The notes: generated from the letters alone by a model not told the origin. Numbered from the stretch's first letter, positions 1-5,420 are shown. The stretch: DNA of 6,565 nucleotides from Clostridiales bacterium (GCA_021635425.1 JAJWOJ010000119.1:1-6565); one strand, 5' to 3'. Program-made: numbers and translations.

Positions 1-1
1 T

Positions 2-1123
2 CGATTTTACAAGTTACTTGTAAAAAATCTTGTGGTTAGCGATGAAACTTTTAGCAACTATAAAATTGACGGTATAAATATTGAGAGCGCTGCAGCAACT
101 TTTATTTTAAATAGAATTTGGACGATTATAACTGAAGGAAATATTACAACATGCGAAACAAATAAAGGTACAACTTTATCTCTCGGACTAATCGGACAAG
201 ATTTGTCGGGCGTTACCGAAGTCCATACTGCGGTTTTGGACGATTTAAAGAAAGCTTCTGATTTTAATCAAAGCGATTTCGTAAAAAAGAATCCTATTAC
301 TCTCGACATAATAACCTTGGCAGAATCGAAAGACGACGAATTATTTGTTTACTGTTATCATTCTCAGGGGGTATCCGTTGACGCGTTAAAGGCTCAGGAA
401 TTGTACATTTCGTTTACGGACGGAAGCGGAACTTCGTATAAATACCGATTGCAGTTTATAAACTACAACGAAACTTTAGCAAAATACAGAGTTGAAAAAT
501 ACTCGGTAAAAAGCGATACTAAGCGCGTTTACAACGTCATTTCCATTACAGACGGACAACCCGAATCTTACCCTATCGGTAAAGTCTGGACGTTTCAAAG
601 TCAAGCGGACGGCACAACCGCTCTCACCGTTTCGACGGGTAAAGCATATTATCTCGGTAAGCTTGCAAGTTGTCATGTAGGCTCGGGCGGCACGGGTGAA
701 AGCGGATCGGATTCACCGTCGCAAAGCGAAAGCGGTTCGGGTTCGCCCTCGCAAAGCGAAACGAGTAAAAACCCTGACGGTAGTTCTGTTCAGACATCGT
801 CTAAAGGTAAAATTATTTTAGCGGTTTTCGGTTCAATTGCTTTCGTTGCCGCTATCGCGGTTGTAATTTCTTATATTCTCAGGAAGAAAGACGGGAAAAC
901 GGTTAAATCTTTTAAATTTTCCGTTTGGTTTAATGAGAAATCTCAGTCGGTTAAACGCTTTTTCTCTTCACTTTTCAAGAAAAAGAACAAGAACGGTAAC
1001 ATTAAAAAGTCTAAGCCGAAAAAGAAGTTTTCGCTTAAAGCAAAGTTTAAATCTTTAAAAGATTCGTTTTTGTCGCTTTTTAAGAGAAAAAAGACGTTTA
1101 AACCCGCGAAACGAAGGGCGTAA
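2..1123 (+). CDS. Surface/minor-coat-like membrane protein, 5'-partial
   Basis: The frame is open from the first bases of the window and has no convincing start: the GTG at 32 has no Shine-Dalgarno site and the codons before it are sense. The visible 373 residues are therefore read as the C-terminal part of a longer protein. Residues 1-225 are a beta-rich region with few cysteines, likely extracellular. Residues about 231-263 form a Ser/Gly/Pro/Gln linker containing a 10-residue tandem repeat. A hydrophobic helix follows at about 270-294 (starting KIILAVFGSIAF). The last ~79 residues are an extremely Lys/Arg-rich tail that should lie in the cytoplasm by the positive-inside rule. Ectodomain, flexible linker and C-terminal anchor resemble filamentous-phage pIII-type adsorption proteins, but the basic tail is much longer than in those proteins. 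A cell-surface adhesin is the main alternative. The stop lies 3 nt before the next gene, so this is an operon. Confidence 0.85.
   Translation, partial: RFYKLLVKNLVVSDETFSNYKIDGINIESAAATFILNRIWTIITEGNITTCETNKGTTLSLGLIGQDLSGVTEVHTAVLDDLKKASDFNQSDFVKKNPITLDIITLAESKDDELFVYCYHSQGVSVDALKAQELYISFTDGSGTSYKYRLQFINYNETLAKYRVEKYSVKSDTKRVYNVISITDGQPESYPIGKVWTFQSQADGTTALTVSTGKAYYLGKLASCHVGSGGTGESGSDSPSQSESGSGSPSQSETSKNPDGSSVQTSSKGKIILAVFGSIAFVAAIAVVISYILRKKDGKTVKSFKFSVWFNEKSQSVKRFFSSLFKKKNKNGNIKKSKPKKKFSLKAKFKSLKDSFLSLFKRKKTFKPAKRRA
701..760 (+). repeat. Two 30-bp tandem repeats coding the Ser-rich linker
   Basis: Positions 701-730 and 731-760 encode SGSDSPSQSE and SGSGSPSQSE. The two DNA units differ at four sites, and only one of these changes an amino acid (D to G). 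This is an in-frame tandem duplication that extends the flexible spacer between ectodomain and membrane helix. Copy number may vary between relatives. Confidence 0.8.
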
Positions 1124-1126
1124 AAG

Positions 1127-1219
1127 ATGAATACATTTAAACGTGTTTTGCGGGTTCTGCTCGAATTGTTTTTATTGTCGATTATAGGTTATTTTATATT
1201 TACGGGCTTCAGATTATGA
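1127..1219 (+). CDS. Small single-span membrane protein (30 aa)
   Basis: This reading frame starts at the ATG 3 nt after the upstream stop and ends in a TGA overlapping the next start as ATGA (1216-1219). The protein begins MNTFKRVLRVLLELF, a short basic N-terminus followed by one hydrophobic helix (about residues 8-25) and the ending TGFRL. A weak purine-rich site (GAAGGG, inside the end of the upstream gene) precedes it. The ATGA overlap and the fit into an otherwise unexplained 92-nt gap argue that it is translated. Its N-terminus resembles that of the next protein (MNIFKR). In filamentous phages a tiny hydrophobic virion protein often lies between the adsorption gene and the assembly ATPase gene, so a pVI/pIX-like minor coat role is possible. 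No family is recognised. The alternative is a translational-coupling leader. Confidence 0.6.
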   Translation: MNTFKRVLRVLLELFLLSIIGYFIFTGFRL

Positions 1220-3450
1220 ATATTTTTAAACGTTTAAAGAAAATAAATTACAGGCATTATATACTGGCGGCGATAACTATAGGTTTTGCCGCCTGTATTT
1301 TACTTTTTCCGCATTCGGTCGGAAGAATTATCGAAAGCATACGCGATTTCGGTTTATCTATGGCATATTATTTTTGCGAAATAACGGAAATTCCGCATAA
1401 TATAACGCCTACGGTCAATACATACCCGAAATATCCTTTTTTTGATTTTTTGCAAAACATAAAACTCCCATCAACCTTTCTCCCGTTTGATATCGAAACT
1501 TTCAAGGTGAAATGGTCGCAATATTGGAGAGTGTGGGCTTCATGGGCGAATTTTAAAGCTTATTTATCTTTTTTAATAGACAAGCTGTATATTATTTCGG
1601 AAATATTGCTTTGCATTATGCCTTTTTTCATCGTTTTTTACATGGTGTTCGAAAGCTACTTGAAAAAGGAAAACAACGATTACGACAAAGACAGTAAATC
1701 ATTGCAAAAATGGAAGAGATTTTCGTTCAGAGTTATAACTCCGATAAAAACATGGTTTAAAAATTTCTTTGTTTTCATGAAGAAATATCCTGTATATAGT
1801 CGGATATGGTTTGTTTTGTGGGCGTTATATTTTAATTTTTTCGCGATAGCTATCGAATTTGTCGCATATTATTTTTACCTCGTAGTTTCGTTTGATTTTA
1901 TAAGCCTTTACATTCAGGTTGTAAAGCTTTTTCTCGATTTATGGTCGATTTTAACGTTCATTCCGCTGTGGGGCTGGTGCGTTATCGGGTTTATGTTTTT
2001 CGACCGTATCAGGAAAAGTATCGGATATAACGTTCTTGAACACAACGAGATGAAAAATCGTGGGTTTATAAACGGCAGACCTATAGTGTATATGGTTTGC
2101 GGAACAATGGGAAAGAAAAAGACAACGGCAATTACCGACATGGCTTTATCTCAGGAAGCGATGTTTCGTGATAAGGCGTTCGAAAAGCTTCTCGAGAACG
2201 ATATGAAGTTTCCGAATTTTCCCTGGATAAACTTCGAAAATTTTATCCGCAGATGTATGGAGCGGCATTTGATTTACAATTTAGCAACGTGTTTAAAAGC
2301 CGTATCTACCGTTGAATATTTCTGGAAGTACGAATCGACCGACATTGCAACCGCAAAAAGCATAAACAGGCAATTAAAACTCAGATACGGACTTTCACTC
2401 GATAAGCAAACGCTTTTATTTGGTTATGATTTCGAGCGTTACGGTTTAACGTATGACGATAAATTAAAAGTCGTGGATATATGGGAAGTTCTGAAAGATT
2501 ATGCTCGCTTATATTTTATTTATATTATCCCGAGTTCGCTCATACTCAGCAATTATTCTATCCGAACGGACGGAATAAAAAGCGATATAGGCAATTTCCC
2601 GATGTGGGATAACGACTTTTTTAAGCGTAACAACCTTGATTCCTATTCGGTTAGCCGTCATGCGCATATCCTCGATTTCGATATGTTGAGGCTCGGGAAA
2701 AAGGTAAATGAAAACAACCCGAACAAAGATTGTTTTGATTTCGGAGTGGTTATGGCAACGGAAATTGGTAAAGAGCGCGGAAACGCTATCGAAAATATAG
2801 ACAAGAAGAAAAAAGACGAAACTGCGAACCCGAAAAACGACCTTTTCAATTCGTGGCTTAAAATGGTTCGGCATTCCGCCACGGTAGATAAATTTCCGTT
2901 CGTAAGGGTTATAACCGACGAACAACGCCCCGAAAGTTGGGGTGCAGATTGCCGCAACCTTTGCGATATCGTGTATATAAAAGAAAGCGGCGATACAAAG
3001 CTTGCAATGCCGTTTTTCTCGCTTGCTGAGTTGTTATATGAAATTATATTCAACAAGTTCGTGGATTTGTATTACAGTTATCGTTTTTCGCGTTCGGATA
3101 ATACTTTAGCGATGTATTTTCTAAAGAATTTTACGGCAAAAATACACCGTTATTATACGAATATTTATAACCGATTCGGTTATTGCGCTTTGCGCGTACA
3201 GGTTGAAAGCGGCACTCAGGACGGTCAAATTTCCGAAACGAACTACTATCTCGCGCATAAGAAAATATACAGCAATCGATTTTCAACCGACTGTTTCAGC
3301 GATTATTTTCAATCTAAAGCGTTGCGTTCGCCCGTCGGTATAAACGACCTCAGAGAATATGCAACCGAAAAGGCAACGCTCGAAGAACTCAACGAACAAA
3401 ACAGCTATTTCATTCAGGATTTGAACGATAAAAGAGATATGAATATGTAA
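1216..3450 (+). CDS. Multi-span membrane protein with degenerate P-loop, putative assembly/extrusion ATPase (pI/Zot-like)
   Basis: The protein has 744 residues. Hydrophobic segments lie at about 13-32, 123-147, 196-225 and 229-262, so the first third is membrane-embedded. A soluble region follows. At 296-303 it carries GTMGKKKT, which keeps G296, K302 and T303 of Walker A, but the canonical glycine before the lysine is Lys301. At 563-569 VRVITDE is a hydrophobic strand ending in Asp-Glu like Walker B, followed by QRPESWG. This arrangement fits a membrane-anchored P-loop ATPase of the FtsK/HerA-VirD4-Zot type. Zot/pI proteins drive filamentous-phage extrusion. They are usually about half this length with one membrane span, so the assignment is tentative. 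Alternatives are a conjugation-type coupling protein or a P-loop protein that has lost activity. The start overlaps the previous stop and lacks a strong ribosome site, which suggests translational coupling. Confidence 0.9.
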   Translation: MNIFKRLKKINYRHYILAAITIGFAACILLFPHSVGRIIESIRDFGLSMAYYFCEITEIPHNITPTVNTYPKYPFFDFLQNIKLPSTFLPFDIETFKVKWSQYWRVWASWANFKAYLSFLIDKLYIISEILLCIMPFFIVFYMVFESYLKKENNDYDKDSKSLQKWKRFSFRVITPIKTWFKNFFVFMKKYPVYSRIWFVLWALYFNFFAIAIEFVAYYFYLVVSFDFISLYIQVVKLFLDLWSILTFIPLWGWCVIGFMFFDRIRKSIGYNVLEHNEMKNRGFINGRPIVYMVCGTMGKKKTTAITDMALSQEAMFRDKAFEKLLENDMKFPNFPWINFENFIRRCMERHLIYNLATCLKAVSTVEYFWKYESTDIATAKSINRQLKLRYGLSLDKQTLLFGYDFERYGLTYDDKLKVVDIWEVLKDYARLYFIYIIPSSLILSNYSIRTDGIKSDIGNFPMWDNDFFKRNNLDSYSVSRHAHILDFDMLRLGKKVNENNPNKDCFDFGVVMATEIGKERGNAIENIDKKKKDETANPKNDLFNSWLKMVRHSATVDKFPFVRVITDEQRPESWGADCRNLCDIVYIKESGDTKLAMPFFSLAELLYEIIFNKFVDLYYSYRFSRSDNTLAMYFLKNFTAKIHRYYTNIYNRFGYCALRVQVESGTQDGQISETNYYLAHKKIYSNRFSTDCFSDYFQSKALRSPVGINDLREYATEKATLEELNEQNSYFIQDLNDKRDMNM

Positions 3451-3455
3451 AACAG

Positions 3456-3484
3456 TTGACAAAATAAAAAAATGATAGTATTCT
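3456..3484 (+). promoter_or_regulatory. Sigma-70/A-type promoter
   Basis: A perfect -35 box TTGACA (3456-3461) is separated by exactly 17 bp from TATTCT (3479-3484), a fair -10 box. It lies just after the stop of the 744-residue gene. The predicted start near 3490-3492 coincides with the 5' arm of the large leader hairpin. It should drive the structured leader and the 143-residue protein gene. The -10 box lies inside one arm of a 17-bp inverted repeat (3474-3490 with 3511-3528), which could act as an operator. Confidence 0.65.
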
Positions 3485-3489
3485 AAAGA

Positions 3490-3637
3490 TACCACACAAA
3501 TAAAATATTCATCTTTAGGAATACTATCGTAAAACGGTATTTCTTTTTACTAAAGATGAATTTTTGTGTGGTAACAAAATCTAAAAGGAATACAGTTTTT
3601 GTGCGAAGCCTTTTAGGTTTTCGCACTTTTTATTTTT
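3490..3637 (+). ncRNA. Structured leader or small RNA with alternative stems
   Basis: From the predicted transcription start the RNA can form one long hairpin. TACCACACAAA (3490-3500) pairs with TTTGTGTGGTA (3563-3573), and ATTCATCTTTAG (3507-3518) pairs with CTAAAGATGAAT (3550-3561), leaving a 31-nt loop. In a longer read-through transcript the segment 3511-3528 can pair instead with 3474-3490 (17 bp, one bulged base), which excludes the inner part of the first hairpin. Further on, CTAAAAGG (3581-3588) is complementary to CCTTTTAG (3609-3616), which forms most of the loop of the terminator hairpin at 3601-3626. This interlocked pairing is typical of riboswitch or attenuator expression platforms and of antisense-regulated RNAs. 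No known RNA family is recognised. In a single-stranded DNA phage the same hairpins could instead be the packaging signal or replication origin. Confidence 0.55.
3601..3637 (+). terminator. Intrinsic terminator/attenuator before the 143-aa gene
   Basis: GTGCGAA (3601-3607) pairs with TTCGCAC (3620-3626). The stem is followed by a T-rich tract (3627-3637) that runs straight into the AGGAG ribosome site of the next gene. Because the hairpin lies between promoter and gene, full termination would silence the gene, so it is best read as a regulated attenuator. The upstream segment 3581-3588 could act as antiterminator by pairing with the loop. Confidence 0.65.
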
Positions 3638-3642
3638 AGGAG
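3638..3642 (+). promoter_or_regulatory. Ribosome-binding site AGGAG
   Basis: AGGAG lies 6 nt before the ATG at 3649 and fixes that start. It follows the terminator T-tract directly, so folding of the leader may also control access to it. Confidence 0.8.
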
Positions 3643-3648
3643 AAAATT

Positions 3649-4080
3649 ATGGAAGAGGAAAAGAAAGATGCAGTCAAAGAAGACGAACCCGATAGAACCA
3701 TGGCTTGGTTGATTTTTTTCGTTATTGCTTCCTTGGTGTTTGTTTTAATCGCATTGTTTGTCGCATTTAACGGTGATTTCAAAAAGTCGGATTCTCCGGC
3801 GGCAAATATTTTAACCGCCGTAACAAAAAAAGCCCCGGCGGTCACCGTCGATTCTCATGTTCTTACCGAATTGAAATTCTATGTCTATGCAGTAGATAAT
3901 TACGACGAGGTTGACGTTACATTCAGTCTTTTAGATGAAAAAGGCGGCATATTGACTACGCAGACGTTACAAGGGTTTAATTACAGAAAAGGCAATACTT
4001 ATGTTCTTTCTCAATCTTTGTCGTTATCTGAATTATGGAACGGAAAGAACGTCAAGTATAGTATTTCATACTACAAGTAA
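3649..4080 (+). CDS. Single-pass membrane protein with extracytoplasmic beta domain (143 aa)
   Basis: The N-terminus is highly charged (MEEEKKDAVKEDEPDR). A strong hydrophobic helix follows at about residues 18-42 (WLIFFVIASLVFVLIALFV), then a short linker and a C-terminal domain of about 80 residues with alternating hydrophobic strands (LKFYVYAVDN, VDVTFSLLDEKGG, VKYSISYY). The protein should be anchored with the domain outside the cell. The VTFSLLDEKGG pattern recalls small beta-sandwich domains of the FxLYD type found in Gram-positive membrane proteins, but this is a resemblance only. The gene has its own promoter and leader and ends at a strong terminator, so it is a single-gene unit. A role as virion, superinfection-exclusion or envelope protein of the element is possible. 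No family is firmly recognised. Confidence 0.85.
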   Translation: MEEEKKDAVKEDEPDRTMAWLIFFVIASLVFVLIALFVAFNGDFKKSDSPAANILTAVTKKAPAVTVDSHVLTELKFYVYAVDNYDEVDVTFSLLDEKGGILTTQTLQGFNYRKGNTYVLSQSLSLSELWNGKNVKYSISYYK

Positions 4081-4110
4081 AAATATTTTTTCCGTGTTTG
4101 AAACGGCTTT

Positions 4111-4142
4111 AAATGGTGGAATTCGAAATTCCACCATTTTTT
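4111..4142 (+). terminator. Strong intrinsic terminator between convergent genes
   Basis: AAATGGTGGAATT (4111-4123) and AATTCCACCATTT (4127-4139) form a perfect 13-bp stem with a 3-nt loop, followed by T's to 4142. It terminates the 143-residue protein gene. Its last bases overlap the stop codon of the minus-strand gene ending at 4141. The same palindrome could also terminate the minus-strand operon, although the T-tract on that strand is short. Confidence 0.9.
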
Positions 4143-4332
4143 ATGGTTTACAACGTCGTACACCATTTCGCCCTGTATTTCTATGGCTCGGCGCACACTT
4201 CGGGCAGTAACAATTTCTGTAATTTTTCGCCACTGCCCAGCCGTGTTCTCTTGCCGACTTAACTGAAAAATATTCCGCAGTCTGACTGCAATCATCGCAC
4301 TGAAAAAAATATCTGTTAATTGTGCAAAACAT
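4141..4332 (-). CDS. Small Cys-rich, probable zinc-ribbon protein (63 aa)
   Basis: The protein begins MFCTINRYFFQCDDC. It has a CxxC at residues 12-15 and a second at 43-46 (CYCPKC), about 27 residues apart, with an extra Cys41. Two CxxC knuckles at this spacing are the signature of a zinc ribbon. The C-terminal part is basic (APSHRNTGRNGVRRCKP). AGGAG lies 6 nt upstream of the start, inside the end of the preceding gene, and the two genes are only 2 nt apart, so they are co-transcribed and probably coupled. Small zinc-ribbon proteins of this shape are common in phages and integrative elements, where their role is mostly unknown; nucleic-acid binding is a reasonable guess. Confidence 0.8.
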   Translation of the reverse strand: MFCTINRYFFQCDDCSQTAEYFSVKSAREHGWAVAKNYRNCYCPKCAPSHRNTGRNGVRRCKP

Positions 4333-4334
4333 TT

Positions 4335-4499
4335 TCAGCTCCTATCGGTATTTTCAATTTTATTGCTATTTTTTGACTGCTTAATTATCGGGCAATCTTT
4401 TTCATCATAAATCGGCATTTCTGCCAAATCGCAGAACGGTTCGAAATAATTACAACTTATGTTGTATTTACAAGTGGAACATTTTTTGTTTATAGTCAT
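4335..4499 (-). CDS. Small Cys-rich hypothetical protein (54 aa)
   Basis: The translation begins MTINKKCSTCKYNISCNYF. It has cysteines at 7, 10, 16, 23 and 36, with CxxC at 7-10, and a Lys/Asn-rich C-terminus ending NTDRS before TGA. The start is chosen because a very strong ribosome site, AAAGGTGAT (4503-4511 on this strand), lies 3 nt upstream. An in-frame ATG five codons earlier (4514) would place that site inside the coding sequence. The spacing of the cysteines suggests a small metal-binding fold. It sits between the 89-residue gene (40 nt upstream) and the zinc-ribbon gene (2 nt downstream) in one operon. No family is recognised. Confidence 0.72.
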   Translation of the reverse strand: MTINKKCSTCKYNISCNYFEPFCDLAEMPIYDEKDCPIIKQSKNSNKIENTDRS

Positions 4500-4539
4500 A
4501 TTATCACCTTTCATTGTAAAAAATAAATTTAAATACTAT

Positions 4540-4809
4540 TTACTTATTTTCTTTGTTGTCGGTATATTCTTCCCATAACTTTATACCTCTTTCGTCGCAA
4601 ATAAATTCTAACATGTCACTTTGACGACATAACCATCTTTCGTATTTCTCCCTTTCTTTTATATCAACTATATCATAGCCACGCTCGTACATTTCTTCGG
4701 CTTGACTTCCTAATGTTTTAAACATAGCATCGTAATATTCTTCCTTAAGCTGTTCGTCAGTTAAAGTGTCTGTCCATTTTTTTAATTTTGCTAACTCTCG
4801 TTTGTTCAT
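4540..4809 (-). CDS. Charged helical small protein, mobile-element type (89 aa)
   Basis: The sequence begins MNKRELAKLKKWTDTLTDEQ and is almost entirely charged and predicted helical, with no membrane segment. AGAGG (4817-4821) lies 7 nt upstream of the ATG and supports the start. The N-terminal block 'ELxKLKxWxDTLTDEQLKEEYYD' and the middle 'EEMYERGYDI' look like the small hypothetical proteins found in prophages and conjugative elements of Clostridia. This resemblance is from memory and no function is known. It is the first gene of the minus-strand operon; its promoter must lie in 4822-4990, but no clear -35/-10 pair is seen there on this strand. Confidence 0.85.
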   Translation of the reverse strand: MNKRELAKLKKWTDTLTDEQLKEEYYDAMFKTLGSQAEEMYERGYDIVDIKEREKYERWLCRQSDMLEFICDERGIKLWEEYTDNKENK

Positions 4810-4843
4810 TTTGATACCTCTTAATAAAATTTCTGTTTACCCG

Positions 4844-4866
4844 TCGAAAACGCTTGCAATTTTCGA
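4844..4866. promoter_or_regulatory. Palindrome over divergent regulatory region (possible operator)
   Basis: TCGAAAA (4844-4850) and TTTTCGA (4860-4866) form a perfect 7-bp inverted repeat with a 9-bp spacer. The spacer contains the TTGCAA -35 box of the plus-strand promoter, and the site lies 35 bp upstream of the minus-strand operon's first gene. A dimeric regulator bound here could control both directions. No such regulator gene is visible in the window. Confidence 0.4.
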
Positions 4867-4882
4867 TTTTGGGTGTTAAAAT
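4854..4882 (+). promoter_or_regulatory. Plus-strand promoter of the intergenic RNA
   Basis: TTGCAA (4854-4859), a 17-bp spacer and TAAAAT (4877-4882) form a good sigma-70/A-type promoter. No plus-strand gene with a ribosome site follows within 600 bp, only a series of stem-loops. It therefore probably drives a small RNA starting near 4889. Confidence 0.5.
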
Positions 4883-4888
4883 AAAACC

Positions 4889-5036
4889 ATGTTAAGCGAA
4901 GGGCGGACAGGTAATCGCCCCGCGCTTTGGTTGCCGCTCGGAAAGTTCGTGAAATTCTCACCGTGCGGCGGTTGAAACTACTTCGTCAAGTTTATCGGGT
5001 TATGTATTCGATAAGTTTGACGATTTCTTTTTCTTC
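4889..5036 (+). ncRNA. Putative ~145-nt structured small RNA
   Basis: Three stem-loops follow the promoter. First, AAGCG/CGCTT (4894-4898, 4923-4927) encloses GGGCG/CGCCC (4901-4905, 4916-4920) with a 10-nt loop. Second, CCGCTCGG/CCGTGCGG (4934-4941, 4961-4968) has one mismatch and an inner GTGA/TCAC. Third, a 14-bp stem (4984-4997 with 5009-5022) is followed by a U-rich tail. G+C content in the first two stems is well above the surroundings. In the third stem two central pairs are G-U wobbles on the plus strand but would be A-C mismatches in minus-strand RNA, which favours plus-strand transcription. No known RNA family is recognised. An antisense or copy-control RNA is one option, and a structured phage DNA element is another. 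Confidence 0.45.
4984..5036 (+). terminator. Intrinsic terminator of the putative small RNA
   Basis: CGTCAAGTTTATCG and CGATAAGTTTGACG form a 14-bp stem (two G-U pairs) around an 11-nt loop, followed by ATTTCTTTTTCTT. The 5' arm overlaps the stop codon of the minus-strand 35-residue frame. Confidence 0.6.
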
Positions 5037-5099
5037 CCAATTAAGGGATTTCAGATATTGTATCAACCGATACAATTCCGATGTACTCACTTCGTTCAT
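4992..5099 (-). CDS. Possible small helical protein (35 aa)
   Basis: The frame encodes a peptide beginning MNEVSTSELYRLIQYLKSLN and ending VKLIEYITR. It has regular heptad-like hydrophobic spacing and a protein-like composition, with two helices joined at 'SLNWEEKEI'. Such helix pairs occur in small regulators of phages and plasmids. The ATG at 5099 is preceded by AAGG only 3-4 nt away, which is a poor spacing, and by a CAGG 11 nt away. The frame stays open further upstream to a TTG at 5207, but that extra part lacks a ribosome site and looks non-coding. The last third overlaps the terminator hairpin of the plus-strand RNA. Real expression is uncertain. Confidence 0.45.
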   Translation of the reverse strand: MNEVSTSELYRLIQYLKSLNWEEKEIVKLIEYITR

Positions 5100-5212
5100 A
5101 TTCCTTTTTACCTGCCTTTTAAAATTTAACGGCTTGAAGCCGACCGACTTTTCAAAACTGAATCGCTCTGAATCTCTCCACGGCAACTCCTCAGAAGAAC
5201 TCGCCAAAGAAT

Positions 5213-5252
5213 AATTAAGGTTGCGGTTGTTGCGGGCAACAACTGCTTAATT
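5213..5252. repeat. Hairpin-forming inverted repeat
   Basis: AATTAAG (5213-5219) pairs with CTTAATT (5246-5252). Inside them GTTGTTG (5226-5232) pairs with CAACAAC (5237-5243) around a CGGG loop. A competing pairing, GGTTGC with the following GCGACC, is also possible. No T-tract follows on the plus strand, so it is not a standard terminator. It could be a DNA structure (origin or transposon-end region) or part of a transcript. Confidence 0.6.
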
Positions 5253-5420
5253 GCCTGCGACCATGACGATATCACGTTGTCAAGAAAAAAAGACGGCACG
5301 GCTTTTTAGAAAAAATTTTGAGAAGGATAAAAAGCGTAGCGGTTTATGTTCGCAAAATTTTTGCGGTTCTTTACAACGGGATAGCGTTATGGCACCGAAA
5401 AAACAGATAAAACTAAAATT

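Noticed and set aside
32..1123. GTG at 32 as the true start of the first gene
   Set aside because: There is no Shine-Dalgarno site before it and the frame is open to the first base of the window.
2509..3056. Long minus-strand open frames inside the ATPase gene
   Set aside because: They lie entirely opposite a well-supported gene, have no ribosome sites and overlap each other, so they are composition shadows.
3456..3573. Miniature inverted-repeat transposon
   Set aside because: The repeats are interlocked rather than terminal, there is no target duplication at the edges, and a perfect promoter is embedded, so RNA or DNA structure is more likely.
4001..4210. Plus-strand frame across the terminator at 4111-4142
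   Set aside because: It overlaps the end of the 143-residue gene in another frame and would be translated through a strong terminator hairpin.
4889..5036. tRNA, SRP RNA, tmRNA, 6S or RNase P RNA
   Set aside because: None of the conserved sequence signatures of these RNAs is visible, and the three-hairpin layout does not fit them.
4992..5207. 71-codon minus-strand version of the small helical protein
   Set aside because: The longer form needs a TTG start without a ribosome site, and its extra N-terminal half crosses a palindrome and looks non-coding. The 35-codon form is preferred.
4927..5214. Plus-strand reading frame of 95 codons
   Set aside because: It starts at a TTG without a ribosome site, runs over the stem-loops of the putative small RNA, and has no protein-like hydrophobic pattern.
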